This document shows, piece after piece, positions 9,801-17,591 of a stretch of DNA of 64,000 bases. Below the pieces are notes generated by a model. The model did not search any database. It saw nothing but the letters and a program-made list of their open reading frames with translations, and was not told the DNA's origin. The DNA comes from an uncultured Bacteroides sp. GTDB lineage: Bacteria; Bacteroidota; Bacteroidia; Bacteroidales; Bacteroidaceae. The stretch is taken from the NCBI RefSeq assembly GCF_959029255.1, contig NZ_CAUFUE010000009.1, positions 62,001-126,000 of the forward strand, in the 5' to 3' direction. The position numbers and the translations under genes are program-made. The stretch's first letter is position 1. Every line of letters starts with the position of its first letter.

Positions 9801-9859
9801 TCGTTCCCGCCATTTACAGTTATATATCTACTAACCGAAGTAAACTAAAGAAAGCATGA
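6827..9859 (+). CDS. RND efflux pump, inner-membrane transporter (AcrB/MexF family)
   Basis: Proton-driven trimeric drug/solute exporter. At 1010 aa it has the full RND repeat: TM1 at about 10-30, a large periplasmic loop with the porter domains, TM2-6 (330-540) with the conserved helix-4 motif VGLVVDDAIVMTENI, a second periplasmic loop, and TM8-12 with GLVAKNGILIVEFANQ. The Asp pair DD in helix 4 and the Lys of helix 10, needed for proton relay, are present. A Gly/Arg-rich segment FGGRRGGMPVQY occurs in the second loop. It overlaps the downstream TolC-like gene by 4 bp, so the two are translationally linked. Confidence 0.95.
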   Translation: MNISELSIRRPVLSTVLTLIILLFGFIGYNYLGVREYPSVDNPIISVSCSYPGANADVIENQITEPLEQNINGIPGIRSLSSVSQQGSSRITVEFELSVDLETAANDVRDKVSRAQRYLPRDCDPPTVSKADADAMPILMVALQSDKRSLLELSEIADLTVKEQLQTISDVSSVSIWGEKRYSMRLWLDPIKMSGYGITPIDVKNAVDKENVELPSGSIEGNTIELTIRTLGLMHTAEEFNNLILKEDNNRIVRFSDIGRAELGPADIKSYMKMNGVPMVGIVVIPQPGANHIKIADAVYDRMEKMQKDLPEDVHYTYGFDNTKFIRASINEVKTTVYEAFVLVIIIIFLFLRDWRVTLVPCIVIPVSLIGAFFVMYLAGFSINVLSMLAVVLAVGLVVDDAIVMTENIYVRIEKGMPPKEAGIEGAKEIFFAVISTTITLVAVFFPIVFMDGMTGRLFREFSIVVSGSVIISSFAALTFTPMLATKLLIKREKQSWFYRKTEPFFEGMNRLYSRSLAAFLRKRWIAMPFILVTIVIIGFLWNYIPAEMAPLEDRSQISINTRGAEGVTYEFIRDYTEDINQLVDSIIPDAKAVTARVSNGSGSVRITLEDMQDRNYTQMEVAEKLSKAVRKKTEARSFVQQSSSFGGRRGGMPVQYVLQATNIEKLQEVLPKFMAKVYENPVFQMADVDLKFSKPEARININRDKASIMGVSTKNIAQTLQYGLSGQRMGYFYMNGKQYEILGEINRQQRNKPSDLKGIYIRSDKGDMVQLDNLIELTNGIAPPKLYRYNRFVSATVSAGLADGKTIGQGLDEMDKIAKETLDETFRTALTGDSKEYRESSSSLMFAFVLAILLIYLILAAQFESFKDPLIIMLTVPLAIAGALVFMFFGNITMNIFSQIGIIMLIGLVAKNGILIVEFANQKQEAGEDKMQAIKDAALQRLRPILMTSASTVLGLIPLAFATGEGCNQRIAMGTAVVGGMVVSTLLTMYIVPAIYSYISTNRSKLKKA

Positions 9860-11181
9860 AACGTACGATTTTATCAGTCATAGTCATCCTCTGTACAGCA
9901 TTTGCCCTCCAGGCACAGCCTGTGCCGACCTATACTTTGAAGTCGTGCCTGGAACTGGGACTTCAAAATAATTACTCCCTGCGCATCACCCGCAATGAAG
10001 AACAGGTGAGCAAGAACAATGCCACCCTCGGAAATGCCGGATACCTGCCAACACTCGACCTCTCTGCCGGATATAAAGGGACATTGGACAACACCGACAC
10101 CAAAGTGAGGGCTACGGGGGAAACAAACTCGGAGAATAGTGTTTTCGACCAAACGTTCAATGCCGGTATCAACCTGAACTGGACTATCTTCGATGGCTTC
10201 AACATCACTACAAACTATCAGAAGCTGAAAGAACTGGAACGACAGGGGGAAACGAATACCCGCATTGCCATAGAAGACCTGATAGCCAACCTGGCAGCTG
10301 AATATTATAACTATGTACAACAGAAAATCCGCTTGAAGAATTTCCGTTATGCGGTGTCTCTTTCCAAAGAACGCCTGCGCATCGTGGAAGAACGCTATCA
10401 TATCGGTAATTTCTCCCGTCTGGACTATCAACAAGCCAAAGTGGACTTCAACGCCGATAGCGCCAAATATATGAAGCAACAGGAATTATTGCATACCTCG
10501 CGCATCCGGCTGAACGAACTGATGGCGAACGAAAACGTAGACCAGCCTATCAGCATCCAAGACAGCCTCATCAATGTACATGCCCGGCTCAATTTTGCGG
10601 AACTTTGGGATGCTACCCTGCAAACCAATGCTTCTCTGCTGAAAGCTGAGCAGAACAATACTTTGGCCCGTTTGGATTTCAAAAAAGTAAGTTCACGCGA
10701 TTATCCGTATGTGAAGATGAATGGCGGATATGGCTACACACTCAACAAATATGATATCTCCGCCAATAGCCGTCGTAGTAATCTCGGATTGAATGTCGGC
10801 CTAACCGTCGGCTTTAATCTTTTCGACGGAAACCGCAAACGTGAACGCCGCAATGCCCGTATTGCCATTCAAAACGCCCGCTTGGAACGGGAGCAACTGG
10901 AACAAGCTTTGCGTGCCGACCTCAGCAACTTGTGGCAGGCCTACCAAAACAATCTCCAAATGCTGAACCTGGAACGTCAAAACCTTGTTGCCGCCAAGGA
11001 GAATCATGAGATTGCCATGGAACGCTATATGCTCGGTAATCTATCCGGTATTGAAATGCGCGAGGCACAGAAAAGCCTGCTGGATGCGGAGGAACGTATC
11101 CTTTCGGCAGAATACGACACCAAATTGTGCGAAATATCGTTATTGCAAATCAGCGGTAAGGTTACACGTTATCTGGAATAG
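9856..11181 (+). CDS. TolC-family outer-membrane efflux channel
   Basis: Outer-membrane exit channel of the tripartite pump. Signal peptide of about 20 residues (ILSVIVILCTAFALQAQ), then two OEP repeats: YTLKSCLELGLQNNYSLRI at the start and a second long helical half after about residue 230. The helical segments carry the usual Asn/Gln-rich coiled coil (NNLQMLNLERQNLVAAKENHEIAMERYMLG). There is no lipobox. The start ATG overlaps the pump stop (ATGA). At 441 aa it has normal length. The operon appears to end at the hairpin that follows. Confidence 0.93.
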   Translation: MKRTILSVIVILCTAFALQAQPVPTYTLKSCLELGLQNNYSLRITRNEEQVSKNNATLGNAGYLPTLDLSAGYKGTLDNTDTKVRATGETNSENSVFDQTFNAGINLNWTIFDGFNITTNYQKLKELERQGETNTRIAIEDLIANLAAEYYNYVQQKIRLKNFRYAVSLSKERLRIVEERYHIGNFSRLDYQQAKVDFNADSAKYMKQQELLHTSRIRLNELMANENVDQPISIQDSLINVHARLNFAELWDATLQTNASLLKAEQNNTLARLDFKKVSSRDYPYVKMNGGYGYTLNKYDISANSRRSNLGLNVGLTVGFNLFDGNRKRERRNARIAIQNARLEREQLEQALRADLSNLWQAYQNNLQMLNLERQNLVAAKENHEIAMERYMLGNLSGIEMREAQKSLLDAEERILSAEYDTKLCEISLLQISGKVTRYLE

Positions 11182-11207
11182 GATTTACTCTAGATTCGCA
11201 TCCCTGG

Positions 11208-11248
11208 TTTATGAGAGGAAGTGTTCACCCAATATTTCCTCTCATAAA
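11208..11248 (+). terminator. hairpin after the efflux operon
   Basis: TTTATGAGAGGAA (11208-11220) pairs perfectly with TTCCTCTCATAAA (11236-11248). It is not followed by a strong T run, so it may terminate poorly or protect the 3' end. Confidence 0.55.
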
Positions 11249-11283
11249 GACAATTATTCCCCCTACTCTTTTTTGTTTTTCCC

Positions 11284-11291
11284 TACTTTTG
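11284..11291 (+). promoter_or_regulatory. -7 element of the pectate lyase promoter
   Basis: TACTTTTG matches TAnnTTTG and lies 33 bp before the pectate lyase start. Confidence 0.5.
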
Positions 11292-11324
11292 CCATCCTAA
11301 AGAAACTCAAAAGAGAATAATACC

Positions 11325-12425
11325 ATGAAACGAACTATTTTACTATGTGTATTGCTCGCCGGTCTGGCGGGTATCCAAGCGCAGGAAACAAAAACCTACA
11401 AAGAAAAACAGATGTACAAGAACTGGGTAAAGATGGCTCCCAAGTTAGAAGATGCTTTCTTCAAAACCACCGAAGCTGCGCGTATAGCCGACAATGTGTT
11501 GTTGTATCAGCAAACTACAGGTGGATGGCCTAAAAACATTTTTATGCCTGCCGAACTCTCCCAACAAGAACTTGAAGATGTACTTGCCGCAAAAGATGAT
11601 GTAAACGCAAGTACCATCGATAATGATGCCACCAGTACGGAAATCCGTTACCTTTCCCGCATCTATCTCGCCACCCATATCGAGAAGTACAAGGATGCAG
11701 CTTTGGACGGTATCCGCTACATCTTGAAGTCACAGTATCCCAATGGTGGCTGGCCGCAATTCTGGCCTCGTCCTACAGGCTACTATACACACATCACTTA
11801 CAATGACAATGCCATGGTAAATGTGATGAATTTGCTGCGTGAGGTCTACGAGAAGAAAGCTCCTTATACGTATGTTCCTGACAGTATATGCGAAAAGGCA
11901 CGCGCCGCATTCGACAAAGGCGTGGAGTGTATCCTCAAAACCCAGGTAAAACAGAATGGCAAACTCACTGTATGGTGTGCGCAACATGACGAACATACCC
12001 TGGCTCCCGCCAAAGCAAGGGCTTATGAACTACCTTCTCTAAGCGGTGCCGAGTCGGATAATATTGTTTTGTTGCTGATGTCCATTCCAAATCCTTCACC
12101 GGAAATCAAAGCTTCTGTAGAGGCAGCGGTAGAATGGTTCAAAGAAAACAAGATTACCGGCATCATGCGCGAAACTTTCACCAACAATGAAGGGAAAAAA
12201 GACTTCCGCATGGTTGAGTGTCCACAGGATGATTTCGACTGCCCCACACTTTGGGCACGCTTCTACACCTTAGAAGACAATCGACCCTTCTTCTGCGACC
12301 GCGATGGCATAAAGAAATATGACATCTCCGAAATAGGCTATGAACGCCGCAACGGATACAGCTGGTACAACAGCGAAGGGTTGAAAGTCTTAAAAAAGTA
12401 TGAGCAATGGAAGAAAAAGTTATAA
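11325..12425 (+). CDS. pelA: secreted pectate lyase, PL10 (PelA) type
   Basis: Cleaves polygalacturonate by beta-elimination. A signal peptide (MKRTILLCVLLAGLAGIQA) without lipobox Cys points to a periplasmic or secreted enzyme. The family's two landmarks are clear: TTGGWPKNI near residue 65 with TIDNDATSTEIRYL shortly after, and YPNGGWPQFWP...YYTHITYNDNAMVNVM near 135-165. The alpha/alpha-toroid body and the C-terminal DRDGIKKYDISEIGYERRNGYSWY are also typical. The 366-aa length equals a single catalytic module. It stands alone, with no adjacent SusCD pair and no other pectin gene. Confidence 0.88.
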   Translation: MKRTILLCVLLAGLAGIQAQETKTYKEKQMYKNWVKMAPKLEDAFFKTTEAARIADNVLLYQQTTGGWPKNIFMPAELSQQELEDVLAAKDDVNASTIDNDATSTEIRYLSRIYLATHIEKYKDAALDGIRYILKSQYPNGGWPQFWPRPTGYYTHITYNDNAMVNVMNLLREVYEKKAPYTYVPDSICEKARAAFDKGVECILKTQVKQNGKLTVWCAQHDEHTLAPAKARAYELPSLSGAESDNIVLLLMSIPNPSPEIKASVEAAVEWFKENKITGIMRETFTNNEGKKDFRMVECPQDDFDCPTLWARFYTLEDNRPFFCDRDGIKKYDISEIGYERRNGYSWYNSEGLKVLKKYEQWKKKL

Positions 12426-12426
12426 A

Positions 12427-13584
12427 CTATCCCATTACCCACTTCGTGTTCTTACCGAAACAACGATAGGCCATTGACACCAGAAACCACGATAGACAGA
12501 ATGCTGCTACCGCTGCACAAGGTATCTGCAAACAGATAGGCACATGGATGGCACGCATCAGCACCACGCTGGGACCGGTAAAGAAATAATGTATCATATA
12601 AACACCAAAACCGCAAAGGGTCAGATTAGCCAAGGCTTTTCTGACCTTTTCTGATTTTATATTCGCCCGTTTGCAAAGCATAAATACGGGGATTGTCATC
12701 ATTACCACATTCAGGGAACAATATGTGAAGAACAGTTCCAGCATTTCGTCCGTATACTCCGGCAACGATGTGATATGACGGAAACCGAAGAATGTAACGG
12801 CATAACCTACCAAAAACATGGGAATACCTAACAGCATCAGCTTACGACCGCTCCAATCATGGTTCCGCAGATAATGCCCCAAAAGCAGGTAACCATTGAA
12901 ACCGGCAAAATAGTAGAGCATGCCAAAGGCGTTCCACGAACAGGTACCCCACAAATATTGGGCAACGAATTCATTATAATAAGGTAACAGTAAAGTCACT
13001 CCCCATGCTGCAAGAAACCACAACTTGGCACGTTCCGACGCCTTCTCCACCCATGCGGAGAATATAGGTAGATAGAGGTATAGCCCTATCAACAAATAGA
13101 TATACCACATGTGTACGGCAAGAAGGGAGAAATTAAAAGGTATCTGAGCGATATATTCCAAGCTTACACCAAGCGACTGGCGCATAACCTCTTCTCCCGA
13201 ATAAGGGAAGAAATCGAGAATTACCCGTGGCTCTATACCCAGCACTCCCGTTATCCACGGGAAAAGATTGTAGATTACAGACCAGATGAGGAAAGGAAAG
13301 AATACACGAGGAATACGTTTTTTGTAAAAGACTGATGTTTCACCACGTACCGGAAGCAACAATGCACCGGTAATCATAACGAATAAAGGTACGCACGGGC
13401 GAAGTATCGCGCCATAAATCGCTCCCCAAAGTTTAATGTCTGCAATGTCGGGTGAAGTACCCGGATAAAAATTGAAAGGATCTGCACTATGGCAACACAC
13501 CACTGTAAACATGGCTACCAGCCGGACTACATCCAGCCATACAATGTGTTGTCCTTGATTTTGCCGTGAAAGAGTTTGATTCAT
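12427..13584 (-). CDS. membrane acyltransferase (acyltransferase 3 family)
   Basis: Integral-membrane O-acyltransferase of the OatA/WecH-like family, transferring acyl groups to surface sugars. About ten hydrophobic segments cover the whole 385 aa. The N-terminal IVWLDVVRLVAMFTVVCCHSADPF holds the family's Asp/Arg and the active-site His at the end of TM1. The start is ATG at 13584, with a -7 box TATCTTTG (13621-13614 on the minus strand) upstream. It converges with the pectate lyase gene; the stops are almost adjacent. The substrate is unknown. Confidence 0.85.
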   Translation of the reverse strand: MNQTLSRQNQGQHIVWLDVVRLVAMFTVVCCHSADPFNFYPGTSPDIADIKLWGAIYGAILRPCVPLFVMITGALLLPVRGETSVFYKKRIPRVFFPFLIWSVIYNLFPWITGVLGIEPRVILDFFPYSGEEVMRQSLGVSLEYIAQIPFNFSLLAVHMWYIYLLIGLYLYLPIFSAWVEKASERAKLWFLAAWGVTLLLPYYNEFVAQYLWGTCSWNAFGMLYYFAGFNGYLLLGHYLRNHDWSGRKLMLLGIPMFLVGYAVTFFGFRHITSLPEYTDEMLELFFTYCSLNVVMMTIPVFMLCKRANIKSEKVRKALANLTLCGFGVYMIHYFFTGPSVVLMRAIHVPICLQIPCAAVAAFCLSWFLVSMAYRCFGKNTKWVMG

Positions 13585-13613
13585 ATTATCAGATTAATTA
13601 ATGATTAGTAGCG

Positions 13614-13621
13614 CAAAGATA
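13614..13621 (-). promoter_or_regulatory. -7 element of the acyltransferase promoter
   Basis: On the minus strand TATCTTTG matches TAnnTTTG, 30 bp before the ATG. Confidence 0.55.
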
Positions 13622-13701
13622 GTATAAACCGAAAGCAGAATAAAATAAGCTGGTGTATTTTTTACGCTAAGGGATACCTATCTTATGAAAAGACAGAAAA
13701 A

Positions 13702-13730
13702 AGCCGTTTACGGAACATTCCGAAACGGCT
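13702..13730 (-). terminator. terminator of the fumarase gene
   Basis: AGCCGTTT (13702-13709) pairs with AAACGGCT (13723-13730), with inner pairing ACGGAA...TTCCG. On the minus strand a T run follows. It is 39 bp beyond the fumarase stop. Confidence 0.8.
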
Positions 13731-13768
13731 CTTTTTATGTATTGGCTGTTAAAACAGCATTTACACGT

Positions 13769-15409
13769 TTATTTAGTACAATTCCAAGGTTTCAGTTGCT
13801 TGAAGAAATCATTACCTTTGTCATCTACCAGAATAAATGCAGGGAAATCTTCCACTTCAATCTTCCAAATAGCTTCCATACCCAACTCAGGATATTCTAC
13901 ACATTCGATGCTCTTGATGTTGTTCTGCGCCAGGATAGCGGCAGGGCCACCGATAGAACCGAGGTAGAAACCACCATATTTCTTACATGCATCCGTAACT
14001 TGCTGGCTACGGTTACCTTTGGCAAGCATAATCATGCTTCCACCGTGGCTTTGGAAGAGGTCTACATACGGGTCCATGCGTCCGGCGGTAGTCGGTCCCA
14101 TAGAACCACATGCCATACCTTGCGGAGTTTTGGCAGGACCGGCATAGTAGATAGGATGGTCTTTGATGTACTGCGGCAAATCTTCACCGCGGTCCAAACG
14201 TTCTTTCAGCTTGGCATGGGCAATGTCACGACCTACAATGATGGTGCCGTTCAAAGACAAGCGGGTAGAAACCGGATATTTAGTCAATTCTTTCAGAATG
14301 TCCTGCATCGGTTGGTTCAAGTCAATCTTAACGACATCCCCTTCACCTGCCTTACGAAGTTCCTCCGGAATTAGTTCGCCCGGGTTACTGTCGAGTTTTT
14401 CAATCCAGATACCCTCTTTATTGATTTTACACTTGATGTTACGGTCGGCAGAGCAAGAAACGCCGAGACCTACCGGGCAAGAAGCGCCATGACGGGGCAA
14501 ACGAATGATACGTACATCGTGAACCAGATACTTACCACCAAACTGCGCGCCAAGACCAATCTTGTGAGCTTCTTTCAAAACTTCCTTTTCCAGTTCGACA
14601 TCACGGAAAGCACGGCCGAACTCGTTGCCGGTAGTAGGCAGGTTATCATAGAAGTGGGTAGATGCCAGTTTCACAGTCAGCAGGTTCTTCTCGGCAGAAG
14701 TACCACCGATGACAAATGCGATGTGATAAGGCGGACATGCAGCCGTACCCAGAGTCTTAATCTTCTCGATGAGGAACGGAACAAGTGTACCGGGATTCAG
14801 GATAGCTTTTGTCTCCTGATAAAGATAGGTTTTATTGGCTGAGCCTCCGCCCTTGGTTACACAAAGGAATTCATACTCCATACCTTCGGTAGCTTCGATA
14901 TCAATCTGTGCCGGAAGGTTGCACTTCGTATTTACCTCATCGTACATATTCAAAGGAGCATTCTGCGAGTAACGCAGGTTTTCTTCGGTATATGTTTTGT
15001 AGACGCCCAGTGAGAGAGCCTCCTCGTCGCAATAACCCGTCCACACTTGCTGTCCTTTTTCACCGTGGATAATGGCAGTACCGGTATCCTGGCAGAAAGG
15101 AAGTATGCCTTTGGAAGCTACTTCCGCGTTACGTAGGAAAGTCAGCGCCACATACTTATCGTTCTCGCTTGCTTCAGGGTCACTCAGAATTTTAGCAACC
15201 TGCTCGTTGTGAGAGCGACGCAACATAAACGAAACATCACGGAAAGCCGCATTAGCCATTGCGGTCAGACCTTCTTTCTCAATCTTCAGGATAGGATTTC
15301 CTTCAAACTCGCTTACTGACACATAGTCTTTCGTAAGCAGATAATACTCAGTAGTATCTTTCCCCTTTTCAAACATGGGTTGATACTTGAACGGAGGTGT
15401 TGTTGCCAT
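13769..15409 (-). CDS. fum: fumarate hydratase, class I (iron-sulfur)
   Basis: Converts fumarate and malate, probably in the reductive succinate branch. At 546 aa both halves of the class I enzyme are fused in one chain: an alpha domain with FCQDTGTAIIHGEKG, GGGSANKTYLYQ and CPPYHIAFVIGGTSAEKNL (cluster Cys residues), then a beta domain with VSTRLSLNGTIIVGRDIAHAKLKE, YYAGPAKTPQGMACGSMGPTTAGRMD and QVTDACKKYGGFYLGSIGGPAA. The start is ATG at 15409; on the minus strand a TACCTTTG box lies at 15457-15450. Single-gene unit with its own terminator. Confidence 0.95.
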   Translation of the reverse strand: MATTPPFKYQPMFEKGKDTTEYYLLTKDYVSVSEFEGNPILKIEKEGLTAMANAAFRDVSFMLRRSHNEQVAKILSDPEASENDKYVALTFLRNAEVASKGILPFCQDTGTAIIHGEKGQQVWTGYCDEEALSLGVYKTYTEENLRYSQNAPLNMYDEVNTKCNLPAQIDIEATEGMEYEFLCVTKGGGSANKTYLYQETKAILNPGTLVPFLIEKIKTLGTAACPPYHIAFVIGGTSAEKNLLTVKLASTHFYDNLPTTGNEFGRAFRDVELEKEVLKEAHKIGLGAQFGGKYLVHDVRIIRLPRHGASCPVGLGVSCSADRNIKCKINKEGIWIEKLDSNPGELIPEELRKAGEGDVVKIDLNQPMQDILKELTKYPVSTRLSLNGTIIVGRDIAHAKLKERLDRGEDLPQYIKDHPIYYAGPAKTPQGMACGSMGPTTAGRMDPYVDLFQSHGGSMIMLAKGNRSQQVTDACKKYGGFYLGSIGGPAAILAQNNIKSIECVEYPELGMEAIWKIEVEDFPAFILVDDKGNDFFKQLKPWNCTK

Positions 15410-15449
15410 AATTACTTGTTCATTTAATGTTTAAAAGTGATTCGTGTAG

Positions 15450-15457
15450 CAAAGGTA
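15450..15457 (-). promoter_or_regulatory. -7 element of the fumarase promoter
   Basis: TACCTTTG on the minus strand, 41 bp before the fumarase ATG. Confidence 0.5.
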
Positions 15458-15480
15458 AGAAGTATTATTGAAATATTTCT

Positions 15481-17478
15481 TTAATTAGGCTGAAAACTTA
15501 CCTTCTTCATTCGTCCTATCAACTCATCTCCAAGCTCTGTCTTTACCTCAATATGTTTCAAAACAGCCGTGACGAACGGATTACTTTCAAAATCACCGCG
15601 TACTTGTTCAAAGTCCAGTTCTTTCTCTACTCGCGAACCGTCGGCTCCGAAACCGGTCATGGAAGCTAGGGAAAACTCTTTCTTGGCATCCTCGTAAACC
15701 ATACGGTCTAGGCCGACAACAGCTTCTTTCCACTTTTCTACAATATGGATAATGTCTTCGGAAGTTATGTTTTCAGGGTTGATGCCGTAAAATTCTTCCA
15801 GTTTTTCGTAAGCCCACGTCCATTCGTAAGTATAATAATTCCGGTGCATCCGTTCAAACTCGGCATTGATATACTTCAAGCGGTTTACTGTGCCCGATTC
15901 GATACCATCTATTAAGGTATCTATTTCACTTTTGGGAGCAATCAAGCCGGAGATATCAACCCATTCACCACTACCGATAGTCGTATCGGGTTTCAACCGG
16001 GCACGGATTTCTTCGTTACTCAGGAAGTCTTTACCTTCCAAACGCTTGATAACGGAATTGCCCAGGAATTTATGAATAGCTATCTCATAGAAACCGATAC
16101 CTTTTACCAAAGCCGAATTACGGATTTTCGCACTGTGGAAAGAGTAGATATCGGAAAGCTCACCGGAAGCATGGCGAAGATTTTTCAGAGTTTCACGTCC
16201 CTTGAACATCTTCTGTACGGTATAAGGACTGAGAAGATTATAGTTGATAAAATCCAATTTATTGGTATCGGTACGTTTGTCACGCTTCGGCCACTTCTGC
16301 GCGTCACGGATGGTACCGACACTACGCAAGTTGACACCGGGCACGAGATAAGTAGTATTATTCTGCTCTATCAGATAAGAGAAGGGCAAATTGGAGGTAT
16401 CCGAATGGTTGACGTGACGCCCCATGACGAGAGAAAAAGCCCCTACCCTGGCAGGCCATAGGATATAAGAGTCGGAAGTAGTCTTGGCGCCACGTTCCAA
16501 TGTACCCTGATGGATAGGACCGAGTTTATACATGTGGTTACTCTGATTGGAACCCGAACCGGCATTCATAAATGAGAACATTCCGGCTATCAGGAGGGTA
16601 GACTTGTGGTGGGTCACGGTATAAGGTCCGGCAAAGATGGCACATGCTTCACCATTCTCTCCCTGGCAGTTACTGAAGAACAAAGAATCGGAAGCGGAAT
16701 AGTTGTGTCCCAATTTGCAAGATTGCCCCACAAAACAGCGTGTCAACATCGCACCATCGTCTACATGCGAACCGGAGGAGATAATGAAATCATCGCAGAT
16801 AACGCCGTGGCCGATATGAACAGGAGCCACTTCGTTACTATTGATACTTCCGTTGTACAAACGGCACGTACCGCAGATACGGCAATAATCGCCAATACGC
16901 ACATTCTTGATGGAACCGGTATTGAGTATCATTACATGATTGCCGATAGAGCCAACATCAGAGGCATGTTTGTTGGAATAGAAGTCGGTGATTTCCTTCA
17001 TTCGCGCGATGAGTTCGGGCCGATGGCGATAGAGTGCCATGATGTAGGCTTGATGAGCGGACAATTTGTCATTGATAAGTACCTCTCGTCCTCCCGTCTC
17101 GTTCAGAACAGATACTTCCACTCCATTGCCGAACTTGGAAAGTCCGTCAACCAAGATAATATCTACATTCTCAATGAAAGTGTCATGCCCTATCTCATAG
17201 TTGGCGATGTAGTTCTGGATGTTTTCAATGCAACAATTGTCACCTACCGTCACATTGTGAAGCGTGACATGGCGCAGGCCGGAATGTTTCCTGATGCCCC
17301 CCGGCAAAGTAAAATCCGACTGAAATACCCCCAAACGCACCTCTCCCGAGAAACGGGTGTGATGCACAAATTCCGTTGTAAAGCCTTCCGCAACGGTTAC
17401 TTTACCCCAATCGTCAGCCAAGCACGACTGGCTCTTTAACCGGAGCACTTCGTCTTCGGTCAAATTTCTGTAATTCAT
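15481..17478 (-). CDS. DUF4954 protein with left-handed beta-helix repeats
   Basis: Function unknown. At 665 aa it contains many hexapeptide-like turns between about 50 and 330 (IGHDTFIENVDIILV, VRIGDYCRICGTCRLYNGS, VHIGHGVICDDFIISSGSHVDDGAMLTRCFVG), as in sugar acyl- and nucleotidyltransferases. A helical C-terminal part follows (about 450-665). I match it to the DUF4954 family of Bacteroidetes. No signal peptide, so cytoplasmic. The coil resembles UDP-N-acetylglucosamine or galactoside acyltransferases, but no catalytic motif is evident. It lies between fumarase and HflX, both minus strand, each apparently separate. Confidence 0.75.
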   Translation of the reverse strand: MNYRNLTEDEVLRLKSQSCLADDWGKVTVAEGFTTEFVHHTRFSGEVRLGVFQSDFTLPGGIRKHSGLRHVTLHNVTVGDNCCIENIQNYIANYEIGHDTFIENVDIILVDGLSKFGNGVEVSVLNETGGREVLINDKLSAHQAYIMALYRHRPELIARMKEITDFYSNKHASDVGSIGNHVMILNTGSIKNVRIGDYCRICGTCRLYNGSINSNEVAPVHIGHGVICDDFIISSGSHVDDGAMLTRCFVGQSCKLGHNYSASDSLFFSNCQGENGEACAIFAGPYTVTHHKSTLLIAGMFSFMNAGSGSNQSNHMYKLGPIHQGTLERGAKTTSDSYILWPARVGAFSLVMGRHVNHSDTSNLPFSYLIEQNNTTYLVPGVNLRSVGTIRDAQKWPKRDKRTDTNKLDFINYNLLSPYTVQKMFKGRETLKNLRHASGELSDIYSFHSAKIRNSALVKGIGFYEIAIHKFLGNSVIKRLEGKDFLSNEEIRARLKPDTTIGSGEWVDISGLIAPKSEIDTLIDGIESGTVNRLKYINAEFERMHRNYYTYEWTWAYEKLEEFYGINPENITSEDIIHIVEKWKEAVVGLDRMVYEDAKKEFSLASMTGFGADGSRVEKELDFEQVRGDFESNPFVTAVLKHIEVKTELGDELIGRMKKVSFQPN

Positions 17479-17483
17479 AATCC

Positions 17484-17591
17484 TTAAATTAAGAATGAAG
17501 AATTAAGAATGAGGAATTTGGCCGCACCGTGTCGCGCAGACAATATACCGCACGGCAATTCTTCATTCATCATTCTTAATTCTTCATTAAA
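17484..17591. repeat. AT-rich inverted repeat between the DUF4954 gene and hflX
   Basis: The left arm contains TTAAGAATGAAGAATTAAGAATG and the right arm its inverse (CATTCATCATTCTTAATTCTTCATTAA). The central CCGCACCGTG...CACGG part also pairs weakly. It fills the 113-bp gap almost entirely. It looks like a dispersed palindromic intergenic element, and could also end hflX transcripts. Confidence 0.6.

Noticed and set aside
13685..14374. 229-codon plus-strand frame over the fumarase terminator and 3' end
   Set aside because: It begins in the terminator hairpin and runs antisense to fumarase; not a gene.
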